A stretch of DNA of 64,000 nt from Diatrype stigma (Eukaryota > Ascomycota > Sordariomycetes > Xylariales > Diatrypaceae). Numbering within the stretch: the stretch's first letter is position 1; the number at the start of each line of letters is the position of its first letter. A program made the position numbers and the translations under genes. The stretch lies in NCBI GenBank assembly GCA_022225965.2, contig JAKJXP020000129.1:1-64000 (forward strand), in the 5' to 3' direction. Under the pieces are notes generated by a model that was not told the origin of the DNA, did not search any database, and worked only from the letters and a program-made list of their open reading frames with translations. Positions 1-11,128 of this stretch are shown piece by piece.

Positions 1-115
1 CGCTAGCATTACCTGTATTACAGCGTATTAGGCCTAAACACAGTTAAGCTTGAAGATTTGCCATACTGTCCCAAGCCGTACCTGAGGCTACTTACTTTTG
101 GCCGCGACCTTCGTA
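1..115 (+). mobile_element. Right end of a TA-flanked miniature inverted-repeat element (truncated by window edge)
   Basis: These 115 bases match 16666-16780 end to end, without a length change. Both copies stop at the same 30-base terminal repeat (86-115 here), which begins GGCTACTTAC and ends CCTTCGTA. Several differences between the copies are C/T changes. The left terminal repeat of this copy would lie outside the window, so only the right end is seen. The terminal TA suggests a Tc1/mariner-type TA target duplication. No coding capacity is visible. Confidence 0.75.
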
Positions 116-1425
116 CACATCGTAAGTATCGAGGTTCGCTTATTCGCGAGTAACTATCTTGCATCTCCATACCTATCTATTTTTACCTCATCCTAGTAGC
201 TGCTCTTATGGTTCAAAGCAAAGTATACAATATCTTTCACATGCTCTTCCTCGCTATTCTAGTTCCAGGTTCATCAGGGGTAATAACCTTATCTTACTGT
301 CAGATTCCCCCTCCCCCGGTCTTCACTCCTAGCCTCCTCTACCGACGTGGGGCAGCGATATCGAAGACCTATTGGCCTCCGCGGCTCCGTGCCCGCGCCG
401 CTGCCGCTGGAGACCCGCATAACCCCAGTTAGTTTCTGGCTAAGTAAGCCGGCAGAAGTGGAGAAGTACCGCCGTGGACAGGCCCGAGTCTGAGCCCGGG
501 CGCCGCAGACTACATCAAGTCTATAATCAACTTTTACCAATGGTCTTTTCTTTTGCATAGACGGTTGATGTTAATCAATGGCCTGCGGCCATAAAATATG
601 TACACTGGTCACATCACTCACTGAGCGTATGACCGTATCTTTCCGAAAGCCAGTCTCTGGTCATACATGGTGTGATCGCAAAACGTGACAGGTAGTCTGA
701 AGTCATTCGAAGTCTCTGCTATGGCATTTACGGAGAAAGACAGAAGATGAGCCTTTAACTAATGTTTCGTGGTCCTATCCTCGAATGAATTGCTAAATGG
801 TAGGCTTCTGGATCAACAAGTCAGATGGGTGTCCGTCCCCTCATTCATCCAATGTCAAAGTGTTGTCATCATGGACATCATGGACAATAATAACTAGGTA
901 GCTACATCTCTTTTCGGATCTTCCGTCTTTATGGTAATCAACTAGCTAATAAATGTAACGTATCCATCAGCCAACATCAGATGAGTTGTGATTGGTATCT
1001 GCTATAGCAATGCCCAGCATTGAAGTTGTGCTCTGAGCAGTACCGTTTCGAGTAGGTACTATGCTCTTCCATCACCAGCCAATAGTCCGGTGCCTAGGTA
1101 GGTATGGGGTATAATCCTGATCCCTGATATACACAGAAAACCCGACGAAACCCTGCTGAGAGAACCTGCTGGTTGAGTGGATGACCAAACCACTCTCCTA
1201 TCCAGGCTCTCACAGGCTTCGTTTCGTCATAACCAATAACCCTAGTATATACTGAGAAGAAAAACCAAAACAAAACACAGCCCTAGCAAAATGATACATG
1301 AAAGATATGATGCGTAGCGACGGGACAGCTCTTCTTCCTCCCCGGCATCAGGGGTTGCACTGCACACATGTCATGCCATCGTAAACCTGGCCTTTTGTTA
1401 CTCTGTGGTGAGTTCCCGGTGGCCC
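116..1425. other. Intergenic, nothing recognised
   Basis: Only short chance reading frames without codon bias or recognisable motifs are present. No RNA gene or repeat was identified. The right part is the 3' flank of the minus-strand gene ending at 1426. Confidence 0.6.
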
Positions 1426-3525
1426 TCAGGACTTTGAGTGATCTCGTATGCTGACGATTCGAGCCATGCCCTTCCGCACGACGCCAATGGTGATGACCTC
1501 CGCAGTCTCGACGATTGCATCATCTTCATACTCGGACTCCTCCATGGAAGATCGCCAAAAGCCAATCGAGTCGTCGTAATCGTTGTGGTCGTCGTCATCA
1601 GGGACCTTGTCCTCGCCCTTATCCTTGCCCTCGGCTTCTTTGGAACCGCTGCCATCGTGGCTGTGAAAGCTGGTATCGCGTCCTTTTCCCTTCGACGGCT
1701 TGCCAGAATTCACATCGTCGCCGCCAACCTCTTCGGTAGCAGTATCGCAGCCATCATCCTCGTGATCCGCAGCACCGTGATCCTTAAGGCCCAGGCCCGA
1801 ACCCGAACCGCTAGCCTCTTGCTCGTCATCATCATCGTCGTCGTTGTCCTCGTCGAAGCATACACTCCAAATAGTCGACAAGCGATGGCCGCCGCGCGGC
1901 GAGAGCTCGAGATCGATCAGCGGCGGCTGGTAATCGCGGAGCGCCGAAGTCTCCGGGAGCGACGGGGTCGTCGATAGCCATTCCGACTGTGGGAGCGGGT
2001 GGGTGAGGGGTGCTGCAGCAGACACCTTGAGAGGTGCCACCGTCGGGCCGGGGGGCGTAAGCTGTCGGAGCGACGGCTTGCGCACCAGCAGGGGCTTCGC
2101 GGCCGTGCCCGTCTGTCCGGTTGGGGCGAACTGCACCGGATGGCGTCTGAGGGGCGAGAAGCCGCTCTGGTGGCTGGGGCCAGAGGAAACAGGCACACGC
2201 ACAGGAACAGGCGAAGAGAAGGAACGAGGGGTGGAGGGCAAGCGGGCGAGTCCGACCGCTGGCTGGGCGCCCTTGAGGGACGTGATCGAGTCGCGACGAC
2301 GGAGCGTTGGCACGGCCGTCTCGGTCTTCGGTGCGACATACTGCGAGAGGTCGTAAATGGAGTCAGAATACGGGAGCTGAGGGGGCGGCGCGGGTTTGTC
2401 GCTCTCTTTCTCATCCTTGCTCGGCTCTAAGGAGATGTAGGACGCGGATCGAGAGGCGTTCAGGGCGAGCAGATCGCTGTTATCTTCCTTCTTCTGCAGA
2501 GTGAGCCACGAGGTCGAATGTGTGAGCTTGCGTGGCATGAAGCCACTCACTTTCTCCTTCAGCGACAGAGAGGATGTGTTAGGTAATTTGTAGGTCATGG
2601 GCCTGACATATCCGTTCTCCTTGTTGCTCTGGTACAGCGACAGCCTGGAGCTTGCATAGGGGAGATTACGCGGCGGCGCCAGCTCATTGCTTTTTACATC
2701 CTTCTTGCGCGCAGCAAGGGGTGACGGAGGGGAGAATCTAGATGAAAGACGCACGACAGTCGCCTTGTAAATCTTCCGCGGCGAAGAGAAAGACGAACGG
2801 GATCGGATGCTCGGGAGCAGTCCCGTCTTCTCCGTCATGAAGCTGCTGTCCTCGTCCAAGTAGTTGGAGCTAAAGCTCTGGTCCTCCGTGTTGCCGTCGC
2901 CGTCGCCGTGACCACGAACACTACCGTCGTCATCGTCATCTTTCTTTCCAGCACGACGACCTTCTCTGGTTTGACGCTGTCGCTGCGCGAGGCAGCCGCG
3001 AAGCGCGAGAACGGGTCCCAGCTCGGTCGTGGCCAGGAACTCCGGGGTGAACGGTGACTCCGGCTCGGACTCGATGCTTCCGACTGGAGAAGAGGTAGAC
3101 TCGCGCTGGGTAGCTGGAGTACTGGCAGTAGCAGGCGCGTGCTGGAGGGGTCTGTGTGGTGTCTCGTACTGGTAGTGTCCGACTCCGACGGCGATGGGGG
3201 TGGCGGGCGGGGTGAGCTCTTGCTGCTCATCCCGGCCGGCTGCGGCTGGGCCTCCGCCCTGGCCGCTGTGCTCAGCGCATTTGGTGTAGGCGCCTGCGAA
3301 CTGGGTACGGATCTCGCAGACGGGACTGGGGACGTCGTCGCCGCTGTGTCTGTAGGGAGTCGAGCCACCGGCAGCAGCAGCAGCGATGTAAAGGTCGGGC
3401 TCGTCGGTGGGGGTGATAGGTCTTGCCGGGAGAGCCATGGCGCCGGTGCCGAAGCTGGTTGTGCTAGGGCTCGGCGATGGGAGGATGTGGGGATAAGTAC
3501 GAGAAACTACGAGCTTTCGAGGCAT
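1426..3525 (-). CDS. Hypothetical low-complexity fungal protein (699 aa)
   Basis: This is one uninterrupted exon of 699 codons starting MPRKLVVSRTYPHIL. I do not recognise a catalytic domain. The protein is rich in Ser, Pro and Arg and looks largely disordered. It contains several short SS-R-F/L-S motifs in the middle (for example SSRLSLY and SASYISLEP), Asp/Glu runs (KKDDDDDGS near residue 190 and DEDNDDDDDDE near 565), and a hydrophobic conserved-looking C-terminus (VITIGVVRKGMARIVSI). The Ser/Arg-Ser motifs could be phosphorylation sites of a cytoskeletal or signalling scaffold, but this is only inference. The start at 3525 is the first ATG in the open frame; a second one lies at residue 30 (GAMALPARP). 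Codon use is GC-biased like the other genes of the window, which supports a real gene. Confidence 0.7.
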   Translation of the reverse strand: MPRKLVVSRTYPHILPSPSPSTTSFGTGAMALPARPITPTDEPDLYIAAAAAGGSTPYRHSGDDVPSPVCEIRTQFAGAYTKCAEHSGQGGGPAAAGRDEQQELTPPATPIAVGVGHYQYETPHRPLQHAPATASTPATQRESTSSPVGSIESEPESPFTPEFLATTELGPVLALRGCLAQRQRQTREGRRAGKKDDDDDGSVRGHGDGDGNTEDQSFSSNYLDEDSSFMTEKTGLLPSIRSRSSFSSPRKIYKATVVRLSSRFSPPSPLAARKKDVKSNELAPPRNLPYASSRLSLYQSNKENGYVRPMTYKLPNTSSLSLKEKVSGFMPRKLTHSTSWLTLQKKEDNSDLLALNASRSASYISLEPSKDEKESDKPAPPPQLPYSDSIYDLSQYVAPKTETAVPTLRRRDSITSLKGAQPAVGLARLPSTPRSFSSPVPVRVPVSSGPSHQSGFSPLRRHPVQFAPTGQTGTAAKPLLVRKPSLRQLTPPGPTVAPLKVSAAAPLTHPLPQSEWLSTTPSLPETSALRDYQPPLIDLELSPRGGHRLSTIWSVCFDEDNDDDDDDEQEASGSGSGLGLKDHGAADHEDDGCDTATEEVGGDDVNSGKPSKGKGRDTSFHSHDGSGSKEAEGKDKGEDKVPDDDDHNDYDDSIGFWRSSMEESEYEDDAIVETAEVITIGVVRKGMARIVSIRDHSKS

Positions 3526-4863
3526 CTTCAGTTCTTTGTTCAGAGAGGCGACGGAAAAGCATCGAGACGGGGGAGAGGGGAGGGGAGAGGAACCAGCTGT
3601 ATTCTGCTAGTGATGATGATGATAATGCTCTGCGAGAGATGGTGATGATGCTCTGCTAGAGATGAGGATGATGCTCTGCTAGAGATGAGGATGATGCTCT
3701 GCCCGAGGTTGTGATGCCCTGCCAGTGATGATGCTGCTCTGCCAGAGTGATGATGATGCTTTTCTTCGGGGTCAGGTGGGAAGCTGGGCCAGCAACAGAT
3801 TGTCCTAAGCCGCAGTAGATAAGGTGGTGACTTAGAGCGACCTCCGACTATAGAAGCCCGCTCAGGTGTTACGGGGTGCGGTTTGCTCTTCCGGCACATG
3901 CGGAGCTTAGCCCGGGGGTCCGTTTCGGGGGGCACGGGGGTAAAGCGGAAGGGGGTCCCGGGGAGCGGGTGTACCCCTTTGTATCCACAACGGGGTGCTA
4001 GTTAATAGGGAAGGTCAACAGGTACATGCCATAAACAGTACGGCTAGATTGCAGGAGCTGGTCTCTCAGAGCAGGCGCATGGACGAAGAGTGAATGGATG
4101 AAGAAGTCAGCTCTTCATTGTGTGAATCTCGCACGTCTCCGAATCATGCTGGCATGGGGATAATGTGAAGTATCAAGACAGGAAGGACCAGACAAGCAGT
4201 GAAGACTAAGGAAGAATGATGGCGGACGTGAATAAGCGTTGGTGAGGTTGTATCGCACTTTGTATCGCACTTTGTAGAATACCACTGCTGGACTGGGTCG
4301 ATAGGGGCGTAGGGTGCTGAATCACGTTCGTCTATAGGTGATGTGAATCATCGTCAGTATTGTGCCCTCCTCCCATTGTAGCACAGGCCTGGTTCTCAAC
4401 ACCTCAAATAACCGGCCAAGGTTACTGGAGCATTGCTGTCCAGACTATCGAGTTTAATGCGCTGAGATATCGTTCACGTATATTTGCCAAACAGGTTGAC
4501 TATCACGTCTAGGGTATTGCAAGAATATATATATCTGTTGTAGGCTCCGTCCCCTATCGACCCATTCCAGACAAATCGCCCTCTAACGTGTCCAAGGGGC
4601 GTCCAGATCCTGAATATCGCGGAGGCACGCCTGCTACAAGTACTTATCACGGCGATCAGTCAAAGCATATATGAGATTCAAAGGTTGTATATGTAACTAC
4701 TTCATAGTATTTCTTAGGGTTGGTAAGGGAATACTGTTCTATTGATACACCATATGTATAGGGCGACCACCCTCACACCCATGTGGTATTTCCTTTCTCA
4801 CTAGGTGGTTGCTGCATACTGTCAACTCCACCTACCACCCCCAACCTACACTTAGGTCCGGGT
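3526..4863. other. Intergenic with a minisatellite next to the 3525 start
   Basis: Positions 3526-3780 form the upstream region of the minus-strand gene and carry the degenerate minisatellite listed separately. The remainder (3781-4863) shows no gene or RNA signal. TATATATA-type stretches around 4525 are simple AT runs. Confidence 0.5.
3607..3760. repeat. Degenerate GATGATG/CTCTGC minisatellite
   Basis: About six imperfect copies of a 20-30 base unit built from GATGATG followed by CTCTGC and a CTAGAGATGA- or CCAGAGTGA-like spacer stand in tandem. The two central copies (around 3650-3700) are nearly identical. The array lies about 80-240 bases upstream of the 3525 start codon, so it may sit in the promoter or 5' leader of that gene. 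Confidence 0.7.
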
Positions 4864-7557
4864 TTACGTCTGGGACTGGGTCTGCCCTTGTGTCAAGTCA
4901 GTATCGATGATGAGGTCGTCCTTATCCCGCATATGCATGACAATAGTCACGCCCTCCAGGCCAATATCATCATCATCGTAGTAACAGCCTTCCTCCCGCT
5001 CCCCCTCCCCATCCTCCTGCTGCTGCTGTTTGTGGTGGTGGTGATGGCGATGGTGGTGGTGACTCTTACCCTCACCCCCATCCTCACTCCCACGCGTAGC
5101 GGCTGCCTCCGAGATGGAAGCGAACGCGAACTGCGGCACCTCCTCGCCCATGACATCGGCGCGCGCCGAGACCTCCGCCTTCAGCATGCGGGTCTCGGAC
5201 GCGAGCGCTAGGTACCGGTCCTTCCAGCTGCAGCTGTGGTTCGAAGGTAGGATGGGATCGGGGTGGTGGAGCTCGAGGGCTGGCGAGGATGCTCCGATGA
5301 CGACGGGAATTCTCTTGTCCTGTGCCCGTCCTCGCCCCTGACCCTGCCCCTGAGATTGGTTGCTATCTTGGTCTTGGCTATGGTAGCGGTAATGGCCTGT
5401 TGACAGGGCGCCTGTGCCTGCGCCGTATTCGAGGGAGTCGTGATAGCGTAAAGGAGAGGGGAGAGGAGCTGGACTTCTCCCGCTTTGTCTGCTCTCTCTC
5501 CAAGATGACTCATTATGTGAGGTGACGCGCCCACTGGCAGGCAGTGGCGAGCGTTGCATTCTACTTCGCAGGGAGGACTGGCTGTACTGCTGTTCTTGCT
5601 TAGATCTAGATTCTTGCCTTGAGGACTCTGCTGAGTTGCGTGAAACAATGGATGCCGGTGGCTGCAGATACTGGTTCGCGGCATCTCGTTGCGCTTGGAG
5701 GTGTTGGGCTCTCATCGACGTTGCAGTCAGTGCTGGTGAACTATACGAGAGTTTATCTTGCGCTTGGTGCGCGGCGCGAGATGTCGAGTGTGAGTCAGCT
5801 CGGGAATCCATCCAGAGTTCTGGTCTCTGGCGCTGTGTCACATGCAAGGCAGTGGGGGGAGATGGCACAGTTGGCCTACCTATCTCATACCCACGTTCTG
5901 ACACCCTGCTATATAAACTACGTGGGGGCTCCGACCTTTGATGACCAGCGCTTTTTGGTCGCTTAGCCTCTTTCTCCTTTGTGTATTTGATAGCATTGTG
6001 CGAGAAGTCGGCGTGGCTTTTTACGCTGATATGGCGCAACCGGGAGAAGGCATCGCCGGCTTGTTTGCTGGGGTGTTTTAGCCAAGAGGGTGGACTGAAT
6101 ACTCGAGCTCCAGGTGTAGGTTCTCTCTGAACAGTGTTGTTCCCTGCAATATGCTTGGTTGGAGTGGCTTTTTCGCTGCTATTATGTTCCTGAAACTGTG
6201 TTGAGCCGTTGGTCCTGATATGCCTAGAACTATGTGCCGTACTGGAACTAGCTGTCCTTTCACCATGCCTAACATGATCGTTCCCATCAACATCAAGCCT
6301 CATCGGATATTCAGCCTTTTTTGAAGGCTGTACATCAGGAGAACGAGTCCCCAAAGTGGTGATCATAGGCGGTGAAGCACGGGTAGGCCTCTCATGTCTA
6401 CTTGAAATTGTCCGTGAATTACCCTGTTCAAGATGGCCAGGATAATCTTCTGCGTATATGGCCTTGACCGGAGGGTCATTATGAACTCGGACGTTGGGGT
6501 AATCTTCGACATCCCGACCTGTGCCCTCATTTGCGGAGCCTTCATTCTCAATAGCAGCAGGGAGATACGGGGTTTTTCTCTTGGCATCGCGATCTGCAAT
6601 CAAGAATGGGTTTTCACGTAGAGACTGAATAGAACGCTGTGGCCGAGGACTATGCTGTTGGAAGGAGTGTGTTGATGTATGGTCCGTGTAGTCATGTTTC
6701 CTATGACCCTTCAGTGGGATCCTCCTATGGTGACCTTCCCGATGGGGGGTAGAGGTGCCTTTGGACGAGTCACTGCCGTCCCGAGTTCGTGACCGTTCGC
6801 GCCTGGTGGTAGCGCTGAGATGCCCCGTATCAGTACTTTGGCCTATCTGAGTCTTAACATCGGCCCGTCGAGGTTTGGGGGTCTCCGGAACATATATTGA
6901 CTCTGTTATTGCTAGGGACGGCGGAACGTGGCAGGTATTATCTTGTTGTTGTGCACGGCTAGAATTGCCGGAGATTCTTGTGTCTGCCTCTGTAAATTCG
7001 GATACTTCACAAGGACACCTCTCATAGAGTCTATGCCCACAGGATGAGCAGAGCGTGTGCCAGGTGTGAGCGGAACAAACATGGCATATTCTACAGGGCG
7101 TTCGGTAGTCAGTAGTTCCATCACTCGAAAGAGACAGATCTTCCTCATCCGATAGCCAGCCCGGGGGCCTGGCTATACCATGCTCTTCAAACAAGCTTCG
7201 TGCTGTGTCACGTTTCTGTCTTGTTGTCGTGTTTGCTGAGTTGTCTGACTGGCTTAACGCTACACGGCCTGGACCTCCACCATATGTTTTATCATCCTTT
7301 GAACGCGAACGGGGGTGCTGAATGTGTCCAGGGGTGGCCAGACTAGACTGGTCCTGCAAGAATTGGTTGAAGCGAGATCCTGAGCGACGTCCCTAGCCAA
7401 TGTGGATATGTGCTCGCTCCCATTCTGTCAACGCGGGATCTATAGGCAAACACTCGTTGGGATAGACTAGACTGTGAAGCTGGTGTATGCGAGACGTCAC
7501 GAAATTGGCCGGAATAATATATTCCGGATCGTCGATCAGGCGTGGTGTCGCGGCCAT
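4864..7557 (-). CDS. Hypothetical protein with Cys-rich N-terminus and His-rich C-terminus; first exon inferred
   Basis: The open frame 4864-7359 codes for about 830 residues but has no ATG near its left end; its first codon is TTG and the first internal Met is some 330 residues in, so translation must begin in an upstream exon. A good candidate is the ATG at 7557 (MAATPRLIDDPEYIIPANF), whose own frame runs to a TAG at 7393. A splice acceptor TTCTTGCAG ending at 7354 would enter the long frame, but the matching donor is not clear. Around residues 89-117 of the long frame lies a cluster of seven cysteines and several histidines (CRICHVC, LCSSCGH, ERCPC) that looks like a zinc-binding knot. The rest is Ser/Gln/Arg-rich and disordered, ending with a His8-type stretch and a poly-Gln run near 5010-5050. 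I do not recognise the family. It could be a RING- or zinc-ribbon-like adaptor, but this is unproven. Confidence 0.55.
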
Positions 7558-8097
7558 GGCCAAAGGTTTACTCGAGCTCGCAACCGCTATACCCTCGGGA
7601 TAGGAGTTAAGTTGTCACAGGGTGCTCAAGGGTGGTCAAGGACGCTTTGATGAAAGAAAAGACAGGCTTGATGGAGATACGTGGAAAATAACGTAACGAT
7701 AACAGATTTACTAGTGGTATAAGGGTAGCTATGAAACAAGGGAGGGAGGGATTACAGTTATAGGATGAAGTATGTCAAGAACGTAGGTTGGGACGAAAGT
7801 CGTGGGCCTGAAGGTTAGCATCGTACCTAGATAGAAGTTGAGAAGCTGCCCCCGCTATACTACCATACTTTACCTCCCCTAAGTAGGCTATAGGGACCAG
7901 GGCAACTGCCGTCACAGGAGCAATAATGGAAAGAAAATGTGTCAAGAAAATGTGTCAAGAAAGTGCGTCAAGAAAGTGCGGTAGTCAAATCTGCAACATC
8001 GATTCTTGGACACCCGCTCAACTGTTAGAATAGCAATACGTGTGATGTACAAGATGCCGTAGCAGCTCTTCTTCCCTGCTATGTAGCATTATACAGT
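7558..8097. other. Intergenic between two minus-strand genes
   Basis: This stretch is the upstream region of the 4864-7557 gene and the downstream flank of the ATP synthase delta gene. Apart from the short tandem repeat at 7931-7981, no feature is seen. Confidence 0.5.
7931..7981. repeat. Four tandem copies of a 13-bp unit
   Basis: The unit AAGAAAATGTGTC occurs twice, followed by two variants with G and C substitutions (AAGAAAGTGCGTC type). It lies just beyond the 3' end of the ATP synthase delta gene. Confidence 0.8.
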
Positions 8098-8966
8098 CTA
8101 TTTGAGGGCAGCCTCCAGACTCTCCAGAACCTAGAATTGCAATTGTCAGCTGTCATGGTATTCCGACATGTGTGGGATGGATTGCTCTGCTCTGCTCTCA
8201 CCTCCAGCTCGATCTTGGCCTCTGCGATGTCCTGCTCGCTTCCACTGCCGTTCGCGACCTTCTGCGCCTCCGCAAGCTGGGCCTTAACGGCCTCGGCGCT
8301 GAAATCCTCCAGGGGATACCCCTCAACCGCGTTGATGCTCAGAACCGAGTTGGGCTGGACGGTAGCGAATCCACCGGACACTAGAAAAGAAAGGCATGTT
8401 GTTCAGCTCGGGATCGGGACCTCTGTTAGGATTGCGCTCGCGCTCGGGGCTGTGTGCACGTACGGAAGAACTGCTTGCTGCTGCCACTCTCCTCGATGAC
8501 CTCGATCAAACCCGGCTTCAGCTGCTCGATAGACGGGACGTGGTTGGCCAGGACACCCATCTCTCCTGACTCGGCGGGGATGTTGACCTGAACGACATCC
8601 TTGGACGTGAAGATGGACTATTGCGGCAATTAGCTAACCGACCCTCGCATTGTGCCGGGACTCGCGACGGATTGAAGGGGCTGGTTGTGTGTCAACTGCG
8701 AAATTGGGTAGAGGTAGGCAGCGGATAGTCATTCCGTCTCAGTGGTATCGCATCGTACCTGGTGCGGGAGAGACAAGCTCAGCCTGATCTAAACAGCGAG
8801 TTAGCTTCAGTTTCAATAGTAAGGATAGCCCGCATCCCATCGAGGAGGGGGGCCGGACACGAACCTTCTCGGAGGCGGCCTCAGCGTAGGTTCTTCGCTG
8901 GAGAGGGACCCGCAGAGCTGTAGGGCGAGCCCGGAGGGCTGTACGAGCGACGCGGAGGGTGTTCAT
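8098..8966 (-). CDS. atp16: Mitochondrial F1Fo ATP synthase subunit delta (five exons)
   Basis: The product is the delta subunit of the F1 central stalk (bacterial epsilon homologue), which couples the c-ring to gamma inside mitochondria. Exons on the minus strand are 8966-8865, 8788-8759, 8617-8464, 8380-8202 and 8130-8098, giving 165 residues, the usual length for fungal ATP16. The start at 8966 opens a classic presequence (MNTLRVARTALRARPTALRV) with a processing-like RTYAEA. The family core is plain: VQVNIPAESGEMGVLANHVP, EQLKPGLIEVIEE, FVSGGFATVQPNS, INAVEGYPLEDF, and the C-terminal helical hairpin ending LESLEAALK. All junctions have GT..AG ends and keep the frame. The second exon is only 30 bases and encodes IRLSLSLPHQ, a conserved beta strand of the family, so it must be real. 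The neighbouring flavin-reductase-like gene is divergent from it. Confidence 0.93.
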
Positions 8967-9965
8967 GGTGATGGGTATTGCCAATTGGGGAGACTGGGTG
9001 ACGACGATGAACACCTTCACGATCGTGCTAAGACGTCTGGACGTTTGCTGCAGCACCTCGAAACCCGTGGGCCGGTGGACTGGACCTGAGGAATTATTCG
9101 CTCGGCGGTCGGAACAATCTGGTATTGGCTAACAGCCCCCTCAGCCCTCTAAAGAGTCGGGTCTAAAGCTCTGGAGTCCCTAGGTAGGTAGGTACCTACT
9201 AATTGTACATACAGCCCTGCCGGGCATCGGGTGAGCGCCAGGTGGGCAAAAACCTTGGAACCCTGGAACCTTGGAACCTTGGAAGCTTTAAGAGAGCTCC
9301 GGGTCACATGACCGGTAGGTAAGTACCTATTAACTTCGATATTCATTTCAAGGTTGTTTCCGAGTTCATCAACCAAGGTGCCAAGCAACCAATCAACGCA
9401 CGAAGTCATTCAAAACACCATACGAATAAATTCACGAGGTTAGCATTCTACAGCATGCCAGCAAGCTGTCCAGCGAGCTCTCCCAGTATCTACTAGGGGC
9501 TTGTCCCTCAACATCGAGATTTCATCCAGAGTTATGACGAGGCCTATCTCCCCTTACCTTCTCCCCTTACCTACTTAGTATCTAGCTATTGCACCTCGTA
9601 CATAGTAGTAGCCCACTACTCAAGCCGTCGATATCCGCTGCATGGCATTCATACGTCCCACTAATGGACCCGTTTCGCCTATCGCCGCAGTCGGCATTGT
9701 ACCGACTTAGTAAACATAGGGGATAGGAGAAAGCATCGGAGTTCGGCATGTCTAGGCACTATAATGATTACCAACGTGAAAGTATACATATGAGCAAGAT
9801 GTCGTCAATGTCTATCTACCCAGGTAGTAAGTAGTAGTGTGCATAGATAAACAATCGCCTGTGAAGCAGTGATCCCCAAAGTCGTATATAGGCTGGGTTC
9901 TCTAGGAAAGGGTGAAGTGAACCACACGAAAATATATACACGACCCCTCTCAAACCTTGGAGAAT
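8967..9965. other. Divergent intergenic region between atp16 and the flavin reductase gene
   Basis: This is the shared upstream region of two outward-transcribed genes for likely mitochondrial proteins. It holds a short tandem repeat of CCTTGGAA units (about 9249-9288) and TAGGTAGG runs near 9181 and 9313. No binding site can be named with confidence. Confidence 0.5.
9249..9288. repeat. Short CCTTGGAA tandem repeat
   Basis: Four imperfect copies of an 8-10 base unit (ACCTTGGA, ACCCTGGA) lie head to tail. Confidence 0.6.
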
Positions 9966-11128
9966 ATGAATTCCAATATAAAGTCAAGTGCCGCCCAAGC
10001 AGTGAGGCGTTCTATATCCCTGTGGTACGGTGACCCACGATGGAGAGAGAATGTCGTGAAGCTAAATAGTCTAACAGTGGCCATAGTAGGCGGCCGCCAA
10101 TACACGTCCTCCCCAACACCCCAACACTGAGGCAGACCCGGGGGCTAAGCACCTCAACCGCCGCAAAGGCGGCACCCGGAAAGCCCAAGGGAGAGGAAGA
10201 GACCCCCCAGAAGAGCATCGTGGAGCGGGTCGTGGATTTCGCCAAGACGCAGTCCAGCCGCCCCGATTTCGACCGGTCCGACGCCCCGATCGAGGTCACC
10301 AAGCACCCGGATCCCGAGTGGAAGTACGGGCAGGGCGTGCGCTGGGGCCAGCGCCACCGCCCCGACGACCCCGTCACCGCGGCAGAGCACCGCGAGGTCG
10401 ACCCCCTCGCGCCGGGCCGGTCGATGGTGGACAACTACCGGCTGCTGATCTCGGGCATCGCGCCGCGGCCCATCGGGTTCCTCAGCACGGTGTCCGGAGG
10501 TCCCGGGCCGGTGAAGAAGAACCTAGCCCCCTTCAGCTACTTCCAGGTGGTGGAGCACGACCCGCCGACGTTCGTCGTGGGGTTCTCGGCGCGGGCGGGG
10601 CGCGAGAAGGACACGTACCGGAACCTGCGGGAGAACGGGGAGTGCGTCATCAACACGGTGTCGGAGAACATGATCGAGGCCGTGAACGCGGCGTCGATCG
10701 ACGCCCCCTACGGCGTGTCGGAGTGGGACGTGTCGGGCCTGACCGAGGCGCCGGCCTCGACCGTGCGCCCGTCCCGCGTGCGCGAGTCCGTCTTCTCCGT
10801 CGAGGGCCGCGTCGTCGACATCAAGGAGTTTAACAGCCCTGCTGCTAGTAAGCCGACGATGAGCGTCGCGGCCGTGGTGCTGATCCAGGCGACCCGCTTC
10901 TGGGTGCGCGAGGACGCCACGAACGCCGCCGCGAGCCACATCGATCTGGAGAAGCTGCGCCCCGTGGCCCAGCTCGGCGGCATCGCGTACGGACGGATCG
11001 CGTCGACCTTCGAGCTGCCGCGGCAGCACTGGGATAGCGAGTGCCGTGAGAGCGAGCTGCTCTCCGAGCTGGACCGCCAGTCGAAGAAGAGCGAGGAGGA
11101 GACGGCTGGGGAGAGGCCGCCGGAATGA
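9966..11128 (+). CDS. Flavin reductase-like FMN-binding protein, probably mitochondrial
   Basis: The protein belongs to the flavin reductase-like/FMN-binding split-barrel family (DIM6/NTAB type), found in fungi as oxidoreductases of unknown substrate. The core runs from NYRLLISGIAPRPIGFLSTVS through NLAPFSYFQVVEHDPPTFVVGFS, with KDTYRNLRENGECVINTVSE, the FMN-phosphate-binding signature region of the family. The long exon has no usable ATG ahead of the conserved SRPDF segment. I therefore infer a first exon 9966-10024 (MNSNIKSSAAQAVRRSISL), a 62-base intron (10025-10086, GTACGG donor, CTAAC branch site, ATAG acceptor; a second acceptor three bases on is equally good), and exon 2 to the stop at 11128, about 366 residues. 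The resulting Arg/Ser-rich, acid-free N-terminus (ending near TRGLSTSTAAK) looks like a mitochondrial presequence. The alternative is a start at Met 10424, which would drop the conserved N-terminal arm. Confidence 0.8.
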
